The notes beneath the pieces were generated by a model. It ran no database searches and had not been told where the DNA came from. It saw only the letters and a list, made by a program, of their open reading frames with translations. Position numbers and translations under genes: made by a program. Positions 34,194 to 42,945 of a DNA stretch of 64,000 nt are shown here, one piece after another (the first letter of the stretch is position 1; every line of letters starts with the position of its first letter). The DNA comes from an uncultured Clostridia bacterium (GTDB taxonomy: Bacteria; Bacillota; Clostridia; TANB77; CAG-508): NCBI GenBank assembly GCA_934162535.1, contig CAKPJC010000005.1:26073-90072 (forward strand). Reading direction: 5' to 3'.

Positions 34194-34998
34194 CATTTTC
34201 AATAGGTATATATTTCTTTAGTGTAGTATTCTGTAATTTTAAATATTCAATTTTAGTTCCGATTGCTCGTTCATCTTCAAAATATCCAAGGTAGTGAAAT
34301 TTATTTTTTACTTTAATTAGGCATTCAATATTTTCTTTTAGTGCTTTAGCAATATTCTCTATAATATATTCTTCTTTTTTAGGTTTAGGTTCTTCTTTTA
34401 CTTCTGGAATTTTAATTTCATATCCTACAATTAAATTTCTAATATATTCAGATTGAGATAAGTTTAATTTTGAAGATGCTCTTTTTAAAATAAATTTTTC
34501 ATCATCACTTAAAAATACATTAACTTTATTATTTCTTATCTTAATTGCTCCATTAAGTCCAAATTTAGTTCTTTCCGATACAATTTCAATTTCTAACTGT
34601 GATAATACTGTTAGCATTCTTACAAAAAATCTTCCATTAGCAGTAGAAGTATTAACATCATCTCTATCACAAACTAAATAACAATTATATTTTTCTAACT
34701 GAGATATTAATTCTTCTAAATCACGAACTGAACGAGTAACTCTATCTAGTTTGTAGGCTACAATATAATTAATTTTTCCGTCCTTCATATCTTGTAACAT
34801 CTCTTGAAATGCAGGTCTATGTTCCATATCTTTTGCAGATATTCCTGCATCTTCATAAACCTTAAATACTTCATACCCCTTAAATGCACAGAGTTGTAAT
34901 AACTTTTCTTTTTGTTCTCCTAAAGAAAATCCTTCTCGTGCCTGATCCTCTGTCGAAACACGAATATAAACTGCTGCTATCATCCTTTCATTATTCAT
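34174..34998 (-). CDS. Serine recombinase catalytic domain fused to a MobC-like domain (chimera)
   Basis: Residues 1-150 of this 274-residue protein are a resolvase-type catalytic domain: YIRVSTEDQ with nucleophile Ser15, YKLDRVTRSVRDLE, VNTSTANGRF, and SQLEIEIVSERTK. The recombinase and zinc-ribbon domains of the large family are absent. From about residue 153 (near base 34539) the sequence becomes VNVFLSDDEKFILKRA and NLSQSEYIRNLIVGYEI, the ribbon-helix-helix pattern of MobC relaxosome proteins, followed by a charged linker and tail. GGAGGAAAAATT places the start at ATG 34998; upstream in-frame codons cross a hairpin. All catalytic residues seen are intact. Confidence 0.78.
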   Translation of the reverse strand: MNNERMIAAVYIRVSTEDQAREGFSLGEQKEKLLQLCAFKGYEVFKVYEDAGISAKDMEHRPAFQEMLQDMKDGKINYIVAYKLDRVTRSVRDLEELISQLEKYNCYLVCDRDDVNTSTANGRFFVRMLTVLSQLEIEIVSERTKFGLNGAIKIRNNKVNVFLSDDEKFILKRASSKLNLSQSEYIRNLIVGYEIKIPEVKEEPKPKKEEYIIENIAKALKENIECLIKVKNKFHYLGYFEDERAIGTKIEYLKLQNTTLKKYIPIENDKDNAT

Positions 34999-35036
34999 AA
35001 TTTTTCCTCCTTTTCTTTTAATGAAAGGCACCAAAA

Positions 35037-35061
35037 AAGGTGTCACATAACAAGACACCTT
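35037..35061 (-). terminator. Terminator-like hairpin upstream of the second recombinase
   Basis: The stem AAGGTGTC/GACACCTT is followed on the minus strand by TTTTTT. It separates the 80-residue gene from the recombinase. Confidence 0.7.
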
Positions 35062-35126
35062 AACTTACATATTGATTATTTACACGACAAAATAAACCAA
35101 TATTATGGGAGTATATAAACTCTCAA

Positions 35127-35369
35127 TTAATGCCTTGCTATGTATTCTGATAAATCAGCAATAGGGATTTTCTTCTTTAAATTCCCAATATAAAAATGTT
35201 TTTGTTCATTGAAGAATAAATATAATGTATCTCCAATAATTACTTTGTGTGGCTCAACATACGCTAGATTTGTATGTTCCACAATTCTTAGGTGACCCTC
35301 AATAATCTGATAGGGTCTGTTATTAAATTTGCAAGACCAATTAATTTTAATCCTAAGTTCATCACTCAT
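35127..35369 (-). CDS. Small hypothetical protein upstream of the second recombinase
   Basis: The 80-residue protein (ELRIKINWSCKFNNRPYQII near its start) appears to be a small beta-barrel-like domain. No family is recognised. It lacks its own good ribosome site. Its ATG overlaps the stop of a 12-codon leader (35362-35400) that does have one (AAAGGTG), so translation is probably coupled. It may mirror the small gene before the first recombinase in position, not clearly in sequence. Confidence 0.5.
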   Translation of the reverse strand: MSDELRIKINWSCKFNNRPYQIIEGHLRIVEHTNLAYVEPHKVIIGDTLYLFFNEQKHFYIGNLKKKIPIADLSEYIARH

Positions 35370-35400
35370 ATTGATTTTTCTTTTTAATTATTTTAATCAT
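35362..35400 (-). CDS. 12-residue leader peptide coupled to the 35127 gene
   Basis: MIKIIKKKNQYE begins 9 bases after AAAGGTG and ends in a TGA. The ATG of the next gene lies in the preceding codons, with the two frames offset. The layout suggests translational coupling or leader-peptide control. Confidence 0.4.
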   Translation of the reverse strand: MIKIIKKKNQYE

Positions 35401-35498
35401 ATCACATCACACCTTTCTTTGCAATAACGCACAAAAAAATCAACTATTTCTAGTTGATTTAATCATTAACGTCACATTGGTGCGACGATTTCATCTTA

Positions 35499-35572
35499 TG
35501 GAGCGGGTAGAGGGAATCGAACCCTCACCACCAGGTCGGAAGCATGGGATTCTGCCATTAAACTATACCCGC
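35499..35572 (-). tRNA. tRNA-Gly (TCC)
   Basis: The acceptor stem GCGGGTA/TACCCGC is perfect, the T-loop is TTCGATT, CCA is encoded, and the anticodon loop CTTCCGA gives TCC. One anticodon-stem pair (T30 with C40) is mismatched, which is odd. Its 3' end faces the mobile region. Confidence 0.9.
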
Positions 35573-35670
35573 AAAAATGTTATAAATGTAATACAACAAA
35601 TAAAACATATTACAATTATACTACAATATAAGAAAAAAATCCAGTTTTTGAATTTCATAATTTTGAAGAA

Positions 35671-36537
35671 TTAAGACCAATTGGGTTTAACCTCAAAAGA
35701 CTTGCCAGAAAGATAATTCATAATTCCACCATCAGAAGAAAAATTAAATCCCAATCTAAAAGCCTGCAACTGTTGATATTTGACATTAAACTGTTTATTA
35801 ACAGAATTAATACCATATTTTCCATCACCGATAATAGGTAAACCAATATGAGCCAAATGAGCTCTAATTTGATGAGTCCTGCCAGTTTCTATATTGACTT
35901 CAAGGAGGCAAGAATTATCACCATATTCTTTTATAACAGAATAAGATGTAATAATCTTTTGATAGCCCCTTTTAGGAACATCAGAAATATACACTTGAGA
36001 CTTTTTATTATCCTTAAACAAAAAAGCTTCAAGCCTTGCGAATTTTTTATTGGGAATGCCATATACTAATGCCAAATATGTTTTAATAATTTCATGTTTC
36101 TTAAATTTATCAAACAAAATATTTAATGAGATTTCATTCTTAGCAAATAAGACAATACCAGTTGTATTCCTATCCAGTCTATGGCATGGCATTGGCTTAA
36201 ATGCCATAGAGTCATATTTAGCATGAACTAAAGAAGTTAGGTTATTATTGCCAGTAACTTCAAGATTAACAGGTTTATTAATTAACAAAATATTCTCATC
36301 TTCATAAATAACATCCAAATCAAAATTAGGACTTAATAATTCATCAGAAATGTAAACTTGAAGTATATCTCTAACAAAAATATTACAATTTTTATTAATT
36401 CTTGTTCCATTTAACTTAATATCTTTTTGCCTCAAAGCTTTATAAAAAGTTCCTGATGGTAGGAAAGGAAAAGAATCAAAAACAAATTTTGAAACTTTGC
36501 AACCATCATATTTATCTGTTACTATTAATTCTTTCAT
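35671..36537 (-). CDS. RluA-family rRNA pseudouridine synthase
   Basis: The 288-residue enzyme has a weak N-terminal S4-like domain (SGTFYKALRQKDIKLNGTRI) and the RluA catalytic domain, with the active-site aspartate in CHRLDRNTTGIVLFAKN and the later GRTHQIRAHLAHIGLPIIGD motif. It isomerises uridines in 23S rRNA; the exact site is not predictable. The ATG at 36537 begins the S4-like domain. Further in-frame codons upstream are hydrophobic A/T-rich sequence and unlikely to be translated. Confidence 0.9.
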   Translation of the reverse strand: MKELIVTDKYDGCKVSKFVFDSFPFLPSGTFYKALRQKDIKLNGTRINKNCNIFVRDILQVYISDELLSPNFDLDVIYEDENILLINKPVNLEVTGNNNLTSLVHAKYDSMAFKPMPCHRLDRNTTGIVLFAKNEISLNILFDKFKKHEIIKTYLALVYGIPNKKFARLEAFLFKDNKKSQVYISDVPKRGYQKIITSYSVIKEYGDNSCLLEVNIETGRTHQIRAHLAHIGLPIIGDGKYGINSVNKQFNVKYQQLQAFRLGFNFSSDGGIMNYLSGKSFEVKPNWS

Positions 36538-36732
36538 ACATAAATCACTTCCATATATAATATTAATAAATATATCATACATAACAGTAAAATACAATAT
36601 GTGAAATGTAGAAAAATAAAGAAAAAATGAATAAAAAAAAGAAAAGAAGAGCAAAATATAGCTAAATCAAACAAAAAACAAAGGAAAAAAAGACCAAAAA
36701 CTAATAAAAAAGGCATATAAAGGCTAACAAAT

Positions 36733-36761
36733 TTGCCAAAGTGGCCAAATTATGGTATAAT
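36733..36761 (+). promoter_or_regulatory. Promoter of the M23 peptidase gene
   Basis: TTGCCA at 36733-36738 and TATAAT at 36756-36761 are 17 bases apart. An in-frame ATG at 36741 lies between these hexamers and so cannot be used. Confidence 0.7.
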
Positions 36762-36788
36762 AGATATTGGTCGCGTAAAAAAAGGAGA

Positions 36789-37775
36789 GTGTATATTATT
36801 TTAAAAAGAAAGCTAAAACACTATACAAAAGAAGTTTGCAAAGTTTTTAGCATAATGGCAATTGCGTCAATGGTAATAATAGCGATAATAATATTAAAAT
36901 ATAAACCAACATATGCAGTAACAATTTCAGGGAATGAAATAGGATATGTAGAAAGTGAAACAGAATTAAAAGAAAAAATACAAGCAGAAATAATAGAAAT
37001 GGAAGGAAAGAACATTGATTGTGTTTCTTTAGACGAAATGCCAAAATATGAATTAAAACTAGTAAGCAGAAAGCAACAAACTAATGAAGACGAAATAGTA
37101 TTAGCATTAAAAGAAAAAGCTAAAATAATGTATAAATATTATGCGGTAATATTAAATGATGAAACAATAGGACTAGTAGACAATATAGAAGAAGCAGAAC
37201 AATCTGTAAATCAAATAAAAGAAGAACATAAAAAAGACAACATAAAATTAGATATACAAATAACAGAAAATTACACAGAAAATATGGATTCTGTAAACTT
37301 AGAAACAGTACAAGTAGCACAAACTCATGTTGAAGAAAAAGTAACAGAACTAATAAAAGAAGAAGAAAAAAGTAAAATGCCACAAGTAAATGGTATATTA
37401 CTTGCTGTATCACCAGTACAGGGAAAAATTACATCCAGATTTGGCTCAGTAAGTAGTGTAAGGTCAGGAGCACACACAGGAACAGATATATGTTGCCCAA
37501 CAGGAACACCAATAAAATCTGTAGCATCAGGAACAGTTACATTTTCAGAAAGAAATGGTTCATATGGTAACTTGATAAAAATAAGCCATGGAAATGGTGT
37601 AGAAACATGGTATGCTCACTGTGACAAACTATATGCTAAAGCAGGTCAGGAAATAAAAGCAGGAGATGTAATTGCAGCAGTAGGGTCAACAGGTAATTCA
37701 ACAGGTTCACATTTACACTTAGAAATAAGAATAAATGGAACAGCAGTAAATCCACAAAAATATTTATATAAATAA
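36789..37775 (+). CDS. Membrane-anchored M23 family metallopeptidase
   Basis: The protein of about 328 residues has one N-terminal membrane segment (SIMAIASMVIIAIIILKY), an extracytoplasmic helical region with two diverged repeats (YAVTISGNEIGYVES, YYAVILNDETIGLVDN), and a LytM/M23 domain. The metal ligands are visible in RSGAHTGTDICCP, ETWYAHCDKL and GSHLHLEIR. It should cut peptidoglycan cross-links or, in sporulation, act like SpoIIQ, but the zinc site is complete here. The start is uncertain: AAAGGAGAG sits one base from GTG 36789 and eight bases from an ATT codon. Both are downstream of the promoter. Confidence 0.85.
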   Translation: MYIILKRKLKHYTKEVCKVFSIMAIASMVIIAIIILKYKPTYAVTISGNEIGYVESETELKEKIQAEIIEMEGKNIDCVSLDEMPKYELKLVSRKQQTNEDEIVLALKEKAKIMYKYYAVILNDETIGLVDNIEEAEQSVNQIKEEHKKDNIKLDIQITENYTENMDSVNLETVQVAQTHVEEKVTELIKEEEKSKMPQVNGILLAVSPVQGKITSRFGSVSSVRSGAHTGTDICCPTGTPIKSVASGTVTFSERNGSYGNLIKISHGNGVETWYAHCDKLYAKAGQEIKAGDVIAAVGSTGNSTGSHLHLEIRINGTAVNPQKYLYK

Positions 37776-37780
37776 AAATT

Positions 37781-37811
37781 AAGGAGACTTCAATAAGGAG
37801 TCTCCTTTTTT
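37781..37811. terminator. Bidirectional terminator between the M23 gene and glmS
   Basis: The stem AAGGAGACT/AGTCTCCTT is followed by a T run. The convergent glmS gene ends within it. Confidence 0.8.
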
Positions 37812-37812
37812 C

Positions 37813-39654
37813 TTATTCAACTGTAACTGATTTGGCAAGATTTCTTGGTTTATCAACATCTAGTCCTTTTTCCTTAGAGATATAGTAAGATAATAACTGC
37901 AAAGGAATGATAGAAACAATAGGTGATAACAATACATCTGTTTCAGGAACAGTAATTATCTCATCAATATTATTAGCTGGAAGCTCTTGGCTTGTAACTA
38001 ATAAAGTTTTAGCACCTCTTGTAATAACTTCTTGTATATTACTTATAGTTTTTTCAACCAGTTTATGGTCAGTAATTATACTAATAACAGTTATATCATT
38101 TTCAATTAATGCGATAGGTCCATGTTTTAATTCACCAGCAGCATATGCTTCAGAATGAATATAAGAAATTTCTTTTAATTTTAGTGAAGCCTCTAATGCT
38201 GTTGTATAATCAACACCTCTACCTAAGAAAAATACATCTTTTTCTTGGTAAATCTTTTTAGCAAAATTTTTTACATTTTTTGCAGTATCAAGTGACTTTT
38301 CAATTTTAGCAGGAAGTTCTAATATTTCTTTTTTTAATTCATTAATTCTCTCTAATGGTGCTGTTTCCAATATTTCAGCAAAATAAATTGCCAATATATT
38401 AAGCAAAATAACCTGTGATGTATATGCTTTTGTAGAAGCAACTGCTATCTCTGGACCAGCATGTGTATAAATGCAATAATCAGCTTCTCTAGTAATTGAA
38501 CTACCTATAACATTTGATATTGCAAGTGTTGTAGCACCTTTTGATTTTGACAACTTAAGTGCTGCAATTGTATCAGCAGTTTCTCCAGATTGTGAGATAA
38601 AAATACAAAGAGTATTTTTATCAATAATTGGATTTCTATATCTGAATTCTGATGCAACTTCAACAGAAACAGGAATATTGCAAAGTTGCTCAATCGCAAT
38701 TTTCCCAGTAAGACCTGCATGCATTGCTGTACCACAAGCTACGATATATATTTTATTGATAGATGATAAAAATTCTTTTGTGAATTTTAAATCATCAAAA
38801 TTACAAGATTCGTTTTCTGGAAGATGCGAACCAATAGTTTCTCTAATGGCATTCGGTTGTTCATATATTTCTTTTAACATATAATCTTCAAAACCATTTT
38901 TATCAGCTGAACTTGCATTCCACTCAATACTTTTTACTTTTTTATTTATCTTTTTTAAATCTTTATCATAAAAATCAACATGATCTCTTGATAATAATGC
39001 TAATTCATTATCATCTAAAAGATAGAAGTCTTTTGTAAATGATAAAATAGCAGGTATATCAGAAGATATATAATTTTCATTTTCGCCTTTTCCAATAACT
39101 AAAGGACTATCTTTTCTAATAACAATCATATTATTAGGTAAATATTTTGATATTATTTCAAGTGCATAACTTCCCTTAAAATCTGCACAAGCTTTTCTAA
39201 CAGCATTTAAAACTTTATTTTCGTCATTTGACTTATCTTGTGAATAGTAATAATGAATAAGGTTAGGGATAAGTTCTGTATCTGTTTGAGAATAGAAATG
39301 GTAGCCTTTATCTGTTAAAAATTTACGCAATTCAATATAATTCTCAATAATTCCATTATGAACTACTGCAAAACTATTAGAATTATCTAAATGAGGGTGA
39401 GAATTCTCTTTTGAAGGTTTTCCGTGAGTTGCCCATCTTGTATGAGCAATTCCAATTGTTCCTTCTAGGTCATCAATACCATCTAAATTGTATAAATTTT
39501 TTACCCTACCAATATCTTTCATAATAGATAAATCATCTTTTTCGATAGTTGATAATCCTGCAGAGTCATAACCTCTGTATTCTAGTCTTAAAAGACCATT
39601 AATAAGTATAGGACTTGCTTTTTTTGTTCCTATATAACCAATAATTCCACACAT
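37813..39654 (-). CDS. glmS: Glutamine--fructose-6-phosphate aminotransferase
   Basis: The 613-residue enzyme makes glucosamine-6-phosphate, feeding peptidoglycan synthesis. The N-terminal glutaminase domain begins with the catalytic Cys2 in MCGIIGYIG and includes EYRGYDSAG and HTRWATHGKPS. Two SIS sugar-isomerase domains follow (ACGTAMHAGL, FISQSGETADT, FFLGRGVDYTTALEASLKL), ending in KSVTVE. Expression is controlled by the glmS ribozyme in its 5' leader. Confidence 0.98.
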   Translation of the reverse strand: MCGIIGYIGTKKASPILINGLLRLEYRGYDSAGLSTIEKDDLSIMKDIGRVKNLYNLDGIDDLEGTIGIAHTRWATHGKPSKENSHPHLDNSNSFAVVHNGIIENYIELRKFLTDKGYHFYSQTDTELIPNLIHYYYSQDKSNDENKVLNAVRKACADFKGSYALEIISKYLPNNMIVIRKDSPLVIGKGENENYISSDIPAILSFTKDFYLLDDNELALLSRDHVDFYDKDLKKINKKVKSIEWNASSADKNGFEDYMLKEIYEQPNAIRETIGSHLPENESCNFDDLKFTKEFLSSINKIYIVACGTAMHAGLTGKIAIEQLCNIPVSVEVASEFRYRNPIIDKNTLCIFISQSGETADTIAALKLSKSKGATTLAISNVIGSSITREADYCIYTHAGPEIAVASTKAYTSQVILLNILAIYFAEILETAPLERINELKKEILELPAKIEKSLDTAKNVKNFAKKIYQEKDVFFLGRGVDYTTALEASLKLKEISYIHSEAYAAGELKHGPIALIENDITVISIITDHKLVEKTISNIQEVITRGAKTLLVTSQELPANNIDEIITVPETDVLLSPIVSIIPLQLLSYYISKEKGLDVDKPRNLAKSVTVE

Positions 39655-39664
39655 AGTGAATCCT

Positions 39665-39836
39665 CCTTATAAATAAATTGTGGAATTGAAATATACGATA
39701 AACTTATGTACTAACATTTGTTACAGTATCACTACTGATTTTTGATTAATACTTTGGCTTAAGTAAAGCCACTAGAGCATCCGCCGAAAATTCGATAACT
39801 CTAGACCTCGTCAACTACTAAGAGTTCTGGCGCTTA
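39665..39836 (-). ncRNA. glmS ribozyme (glucosamine-6-phosphate-activated)
   Basis: Read on the minus strand, the leader contains the conserved core GCGCCAGAAC, GTTGACGAGGT, AGAGTTATCGAATTTTCGGC and GGATGCTCTAG, followed by P3/P4-type stems. Cleavage is expected just 5' of the G complementary to base 39833. High glucosamine-6-phosphate triggers self-cleavage and loss of glmS mRNA. The 3' boundary is approximate. Confidence 0.93.
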
Positions 39837-39994
39837 ATAAAAAAAATTGTATATTTCAATTTACTACCATTATATTACACTAAATTATTAAATGTAGCAA
39901 GTATTTTTTGAAAAAATAATGAAATCAAATTTGCAAAATAGAAAATAATAGTGTATTATAAGAAAAGTATTTGAAAAGACAAGGAGTGAGAAAT

Positions 39995-41788
39995 ATGTTT
40001 AATATTGAAGAACAACTAAAGATATTACCTGACAAGCCAGGGGTATATATAATGCATGATGCAGAAGACAAGATAATATATGTTGGAAAAGCAATTAACT
40101 TAAAAAATAGAGTAAGGTCATATTTCAGAAAGACAGAAAAAACAGAAAGAATAAAAAGAATGGTATCATTAATAGACCATTTTGAATATATAGTTGTAAA
40201 CAATGAAGCTGAGGCATTAATACTAGAATGTAATTTGATAAAGAAAAATAGACCCAAATTTAATGTGCTACTAAAAGATGATAAAACATATCCATACATA
40301 AAAATTGATGTAAAATCAGAATATCCTAATGTTATGATAACAAGAAAATATTTAAATGATGGCTCAAAATATTTTGGACCATATGCAAATCCAGGTTCAG
40401 CAAAAGAAATGGTAGACTTTATAAAACAAAAATATAAAATAAGACAATGTAAAAAATTCAGGTCAGAAACAAGAGCTTGTTTGAACTACCATATAAATAG
40501 ATGCTCAGGACCATGTATGAAATATATTTCAAAAGAAGATTACAGAAAACAAATAGATGAGATAATGGATATACTAGAAGGAAAAGTAGAAAAAGTAATA
40601 AAGGATTTGGAAATACAAATAAAAGAAGCTTCAGAAAAGCTCGAATTTGAAAAGGCAGCTGAAATAAGAGATAGAATGTTAGCGATAGAAAGAGTTAATG
40701 AAAAACAAAGAGTATCAAATATTAATGAAAATAATATAGATGTAATAGGAATGTCAAAATCTGAATTAGAAGTTTGCATAGAAATATTTTTCATAAGAGG
40801 AAGTAAAATGGTAGGAAGAGAACACTACTTTTTTCAGGACTTAAAAGATGCAGAAGATGAAGAAATAATTTCAGGATTTATAAAACAATATTACATTGAC
40901 AATAAAAACTTACCAAATAAAATAATGATAAGACAAGAACTAGAAGATAAGGAAGCAATAGAAGAATGGCTTAGTAAAGAAGCGGGAAGAAAGGTTGAAA
41001 TAAAAACACCTAAAAAAGGAGAAAAACTTAGATTTATTGATATGGCAGATAATAATGCTAAAATAACTCTATTAAACAAAGAAAAAGACAAGAGCGAAAT
41101 ACTTATAGAATTAAAAGAAACAATGAACTTGGACAAATTACCAAGAAAAATCGAAACATATGATATATCAAATATTTCAGGAGAATATCTTGTCGCAGGA
41201 ATGTGCGTGATGGTTGATGGAATAATAAAAAGAAATATGTCAAGAAGATTTAAAATAAAAACAGTGTATGGTCAAGATGACCCAAGGTGTATGGAAGAAG
41301 TTGTTACACGTCGATTAAAATATTCTGTAGGCAAAAGTAATACTGGATTTGGAAAAATGCCAGACTTAATACTTGCAGATGGTGGAATTACACAAATTAA
41401 GGCAATAAAAAAAGCAATAGAAAAATACGAGGTTAGAATTCCAGTATTTGGGATGGTTAAAAACGATAAACATCAAACAAGAGCACTAATAGATGAAAAT
41501 AGAAACGAATTAGAAATATCTGAAAATATAAAAAACTTAATAACGAGATTTCAAGATGAAGTACATGATACAGCAATATCATATCATAGAAAATTAAGAG
41601 ATAAAGCTACAACAAAATCAGCACTTGAACAAATAACTGGAATTGGAGAAACTAAAAAAATTGCATTATTAAAAGAATTTGGTAGTGTTGAGAAAATAAA
41701 AAATACAAGAATAGAAGAATTGACAAAAATAAATGGAATAAATGAAAATTTAGCAAAAAAAATATTAGAAGAACTAAATAAAAAATAA
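39995..41788 (+). CDS. uvrC: Excinuclease ABC subunit C
   Basis: The 597-residue nucleotide-excision-repair nuclease makes both incisions. The N-terminal GIY-YIG domain opens with PDKPGVYIMHD and IIYVGKAINLKNRVRSYF. A cysteine cluster (RACLNYHINRCSGPC), the UVR coiled coil (KLEFEKAAEIRDRMLAIE), the RNase H-like domain (ETYDISNISGE, LILADGGITQI) and the C-terminal HhH2 domain follow. The start is ATG 39995 behind AAGGAGTGAG. It is divergent from glmS; uvrA and uvrB are not in the window. Confidence 0.97.
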   Translation: MFNIEEQLKILPDKPGVYIMHDAEDKIIYVGKAINLKNRVRSYFRKTEKTERIKRMVSLIDHFEYIVVNNEAEALILECNLIKKNRPKFNVLLKDDKTYPYIKIDVKSEYPNVMITRKYLNDGSKYFGPYANPGSAKEMVDFIKQKYKIRQCKKFRSETRACLNYHINRCSGPCMKYISKEDYRKQIDEIMDILEGKVEKVIKDLEIQIKEASEKLEFEKAAEIRDRMLAIERVNEKQRVSNINENNIDVIGMSKSELEVCIEIFFIRGSKMVGREHYFFQDLKDAEDEEIISGFIKQYYIDNKNLPNKIMIRQELEDKEAIEEWLSKEAGRKVEIKTPKKGEKLRFIDMADNNAKITLLNKEKDKSEILIELKETMNLDKLPRKIETYDISNISGEYLVAGMCVMVDGIIKRNMSRRFKIKTVYGQDDPRCMEEVVTRRLKYSVGKSNTGFGKMPDLILADGGITQIKAIKKAIEKYEVRIPVFGMVKNDKHQTRALIDENRNELEISENIKNLITRFQDEVHDTAISYHRKLRDKATTKSALEQITGIGETKKIALLKEFGSVEKIKNTRIEELTKINGINENLAKKILEELNKK

Positions 41789-41885
41789 AATGTAAAATAC
41801 TGCGATGAAAAACATTAATATTTATGAATAAAAAACAAAAAAGATAATATATATATAATGGACAAGTATAAAGGGGGATATATAT

Positions 41886-42005
41886 ATGGGATTTTTTAAG
41901 AGGCATAAAATGTTTTCATTTGCAGTATTTTCTTTTGTTATATTAACAGGAGCAAACTTTTTTATGATTTACCAACTAATAAAAATAGGAATGACAATTA
42001 TCTAA
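41886..42005 (+). CDS. 39-residue small membrane protein
   Basis: The tiny frame MGFFKRHKMFSFAVFSFVIL continues to a hydrophobic end without cysteines. It is one predicted membrane helix preceded by a basic patch. AAGGGGGAT lies 8-14 bases before the ATG. It is read with the patatin gene 32 bases downstream. The function is unknown. Confidence 0.5.
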   Translation: MGFFKRHKMFSFAVFSFVILTGANFFMIYQLIKIGMTII

Positions 42006-42037
42006 AAAAGGACATAAACTAGTATTAGGGTGATGTA

Positions 42038-42883
42038 ATGAAAGGTTTATGTTTATCAGGAGGAGGAATAAAAGCTTCTGCACATATAGGAGCATTAAAA
42101 GCTCTTGAAGAAGAAGGAATAAGATTTGAATGTGTTTCAGGAGCTTCATCAGGAAGTATAATAGCTACAATGTATGCGTTAGGATATAATAGTGATGAAA
42201 TGTGGGAAATGTTTCAAATTTACTGTAAAAAGATAAAATATGTTGATTGGATAAATGTATTCAAAATAATTGTTGGGCTAGTATTTGAAAGAAAGATAAT
42301 TGTAAATGGACTAAATAGAGGAAAAATAGTTGAAAAAATAATGAAAGAAATATGCATGGAAAAAGGCATTTATAAAATAAATGAAATTAGAATGCCACTA
42401 GCAATACCAATGGTGGATTTACAAAATGGAACAGTATATATTGCAAGTTCAAAAGAAAATAGAGGATTGTTACTTGATAATACTGAATTTATAACAGACA
42501 TACCAATTGAGACAGCTATTAGAGCAAGCTGCAGTTTTCCAGGAGTTTTCTCACCATGTGAATATAATGGACTACAATTAATAGATGGAGGGACACGAGA
42601 AAATTTACCATGGAAACCGTTAAAACAAATAGGAGCAGATGAAGTATATGGAATATCATTTGATACAATATACAAAAACGATGATTGCTGTGACAGTTTA
42701 ATAGATGTTGCAGAAAGAGCTATGGAACTACAAGGAAGGGAACTTTCAATGTATGAAAAAGAAGGAATAAATAAAGAAATAAGAATACAATCCAAAAAGG
42801 TTTCATTATTAGATTCGAGCAAAATTTATGAATTATATAGAATTGGCTATCAGCAAACTAAAAATCAAATAAAAAAGTGGTAA
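42038..42883 (+). CDS. Patatin-like phospholipase
   Basis: The 281-residue protein is of the RssA/YchK-like bacterial patatin group. It has the oxyanion-hole glycine motif LSGGGIKA, the nucleophile Ser37 in GASSG, and the dyad aspartate in LIDGGTREN. These predict a serine lipid acyl hydrolase acting on membrane lipids. It has no signal peptide, so it is cytoplasmic. GGGTGATG precedes the start. Confidence 0.9.
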   Translation: MKGLCLSGGGIKASAHIGALKALEEEGIRFECVSGASSGSIIATMYALGYNSDEMWEMFQIYCKKIKYVDWINVFKIIVGLVFERKIIVNGLNRGKIVEKIMKEICMEKGIYKINEIRMPLAIPMVDLQNGTVYIASSKENRGLLLDNTEFITDIPIETAIRASCSFPGVFSPCEYNGLQLIDGGTRENLPWKPLKQIGADEVYGISFDTIYKNDDCCDSLIDVAERAMELQGRELSMYEKEGINKEIRIQSKKVSLLDSSKIYELYRIGYQQTKNQIKKW

Positions 42884-42908
42884 AAGATATGGAAAACATA
42901 TCTTTTTT
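42882..42908 (+). terminator. Terminator after the patatin gene
   Basis: A 10-bp stem (AAAAGATATG) with a GAAAA loop and T run overlaps the stop codon. Confidence 0.8.
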
Positions 42909-42945
42909 GTTGTATAATAGATATATTGAGATAGGAGAGATAATA

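Noticed and set aside
35477..35674. 65-codon frame over tRNA-Gly
   Set aside because: It overlaps the tRNA and has no ribosome site. ERVEGIEPSPPG is the usual artefact peptide over a tRNA.
36741..36788. ATG 36741 as start of the M23 peptidase
   Set aside because: It lies between the -35 and -10 of the gene's own promoter, so it is not transcribed from it.
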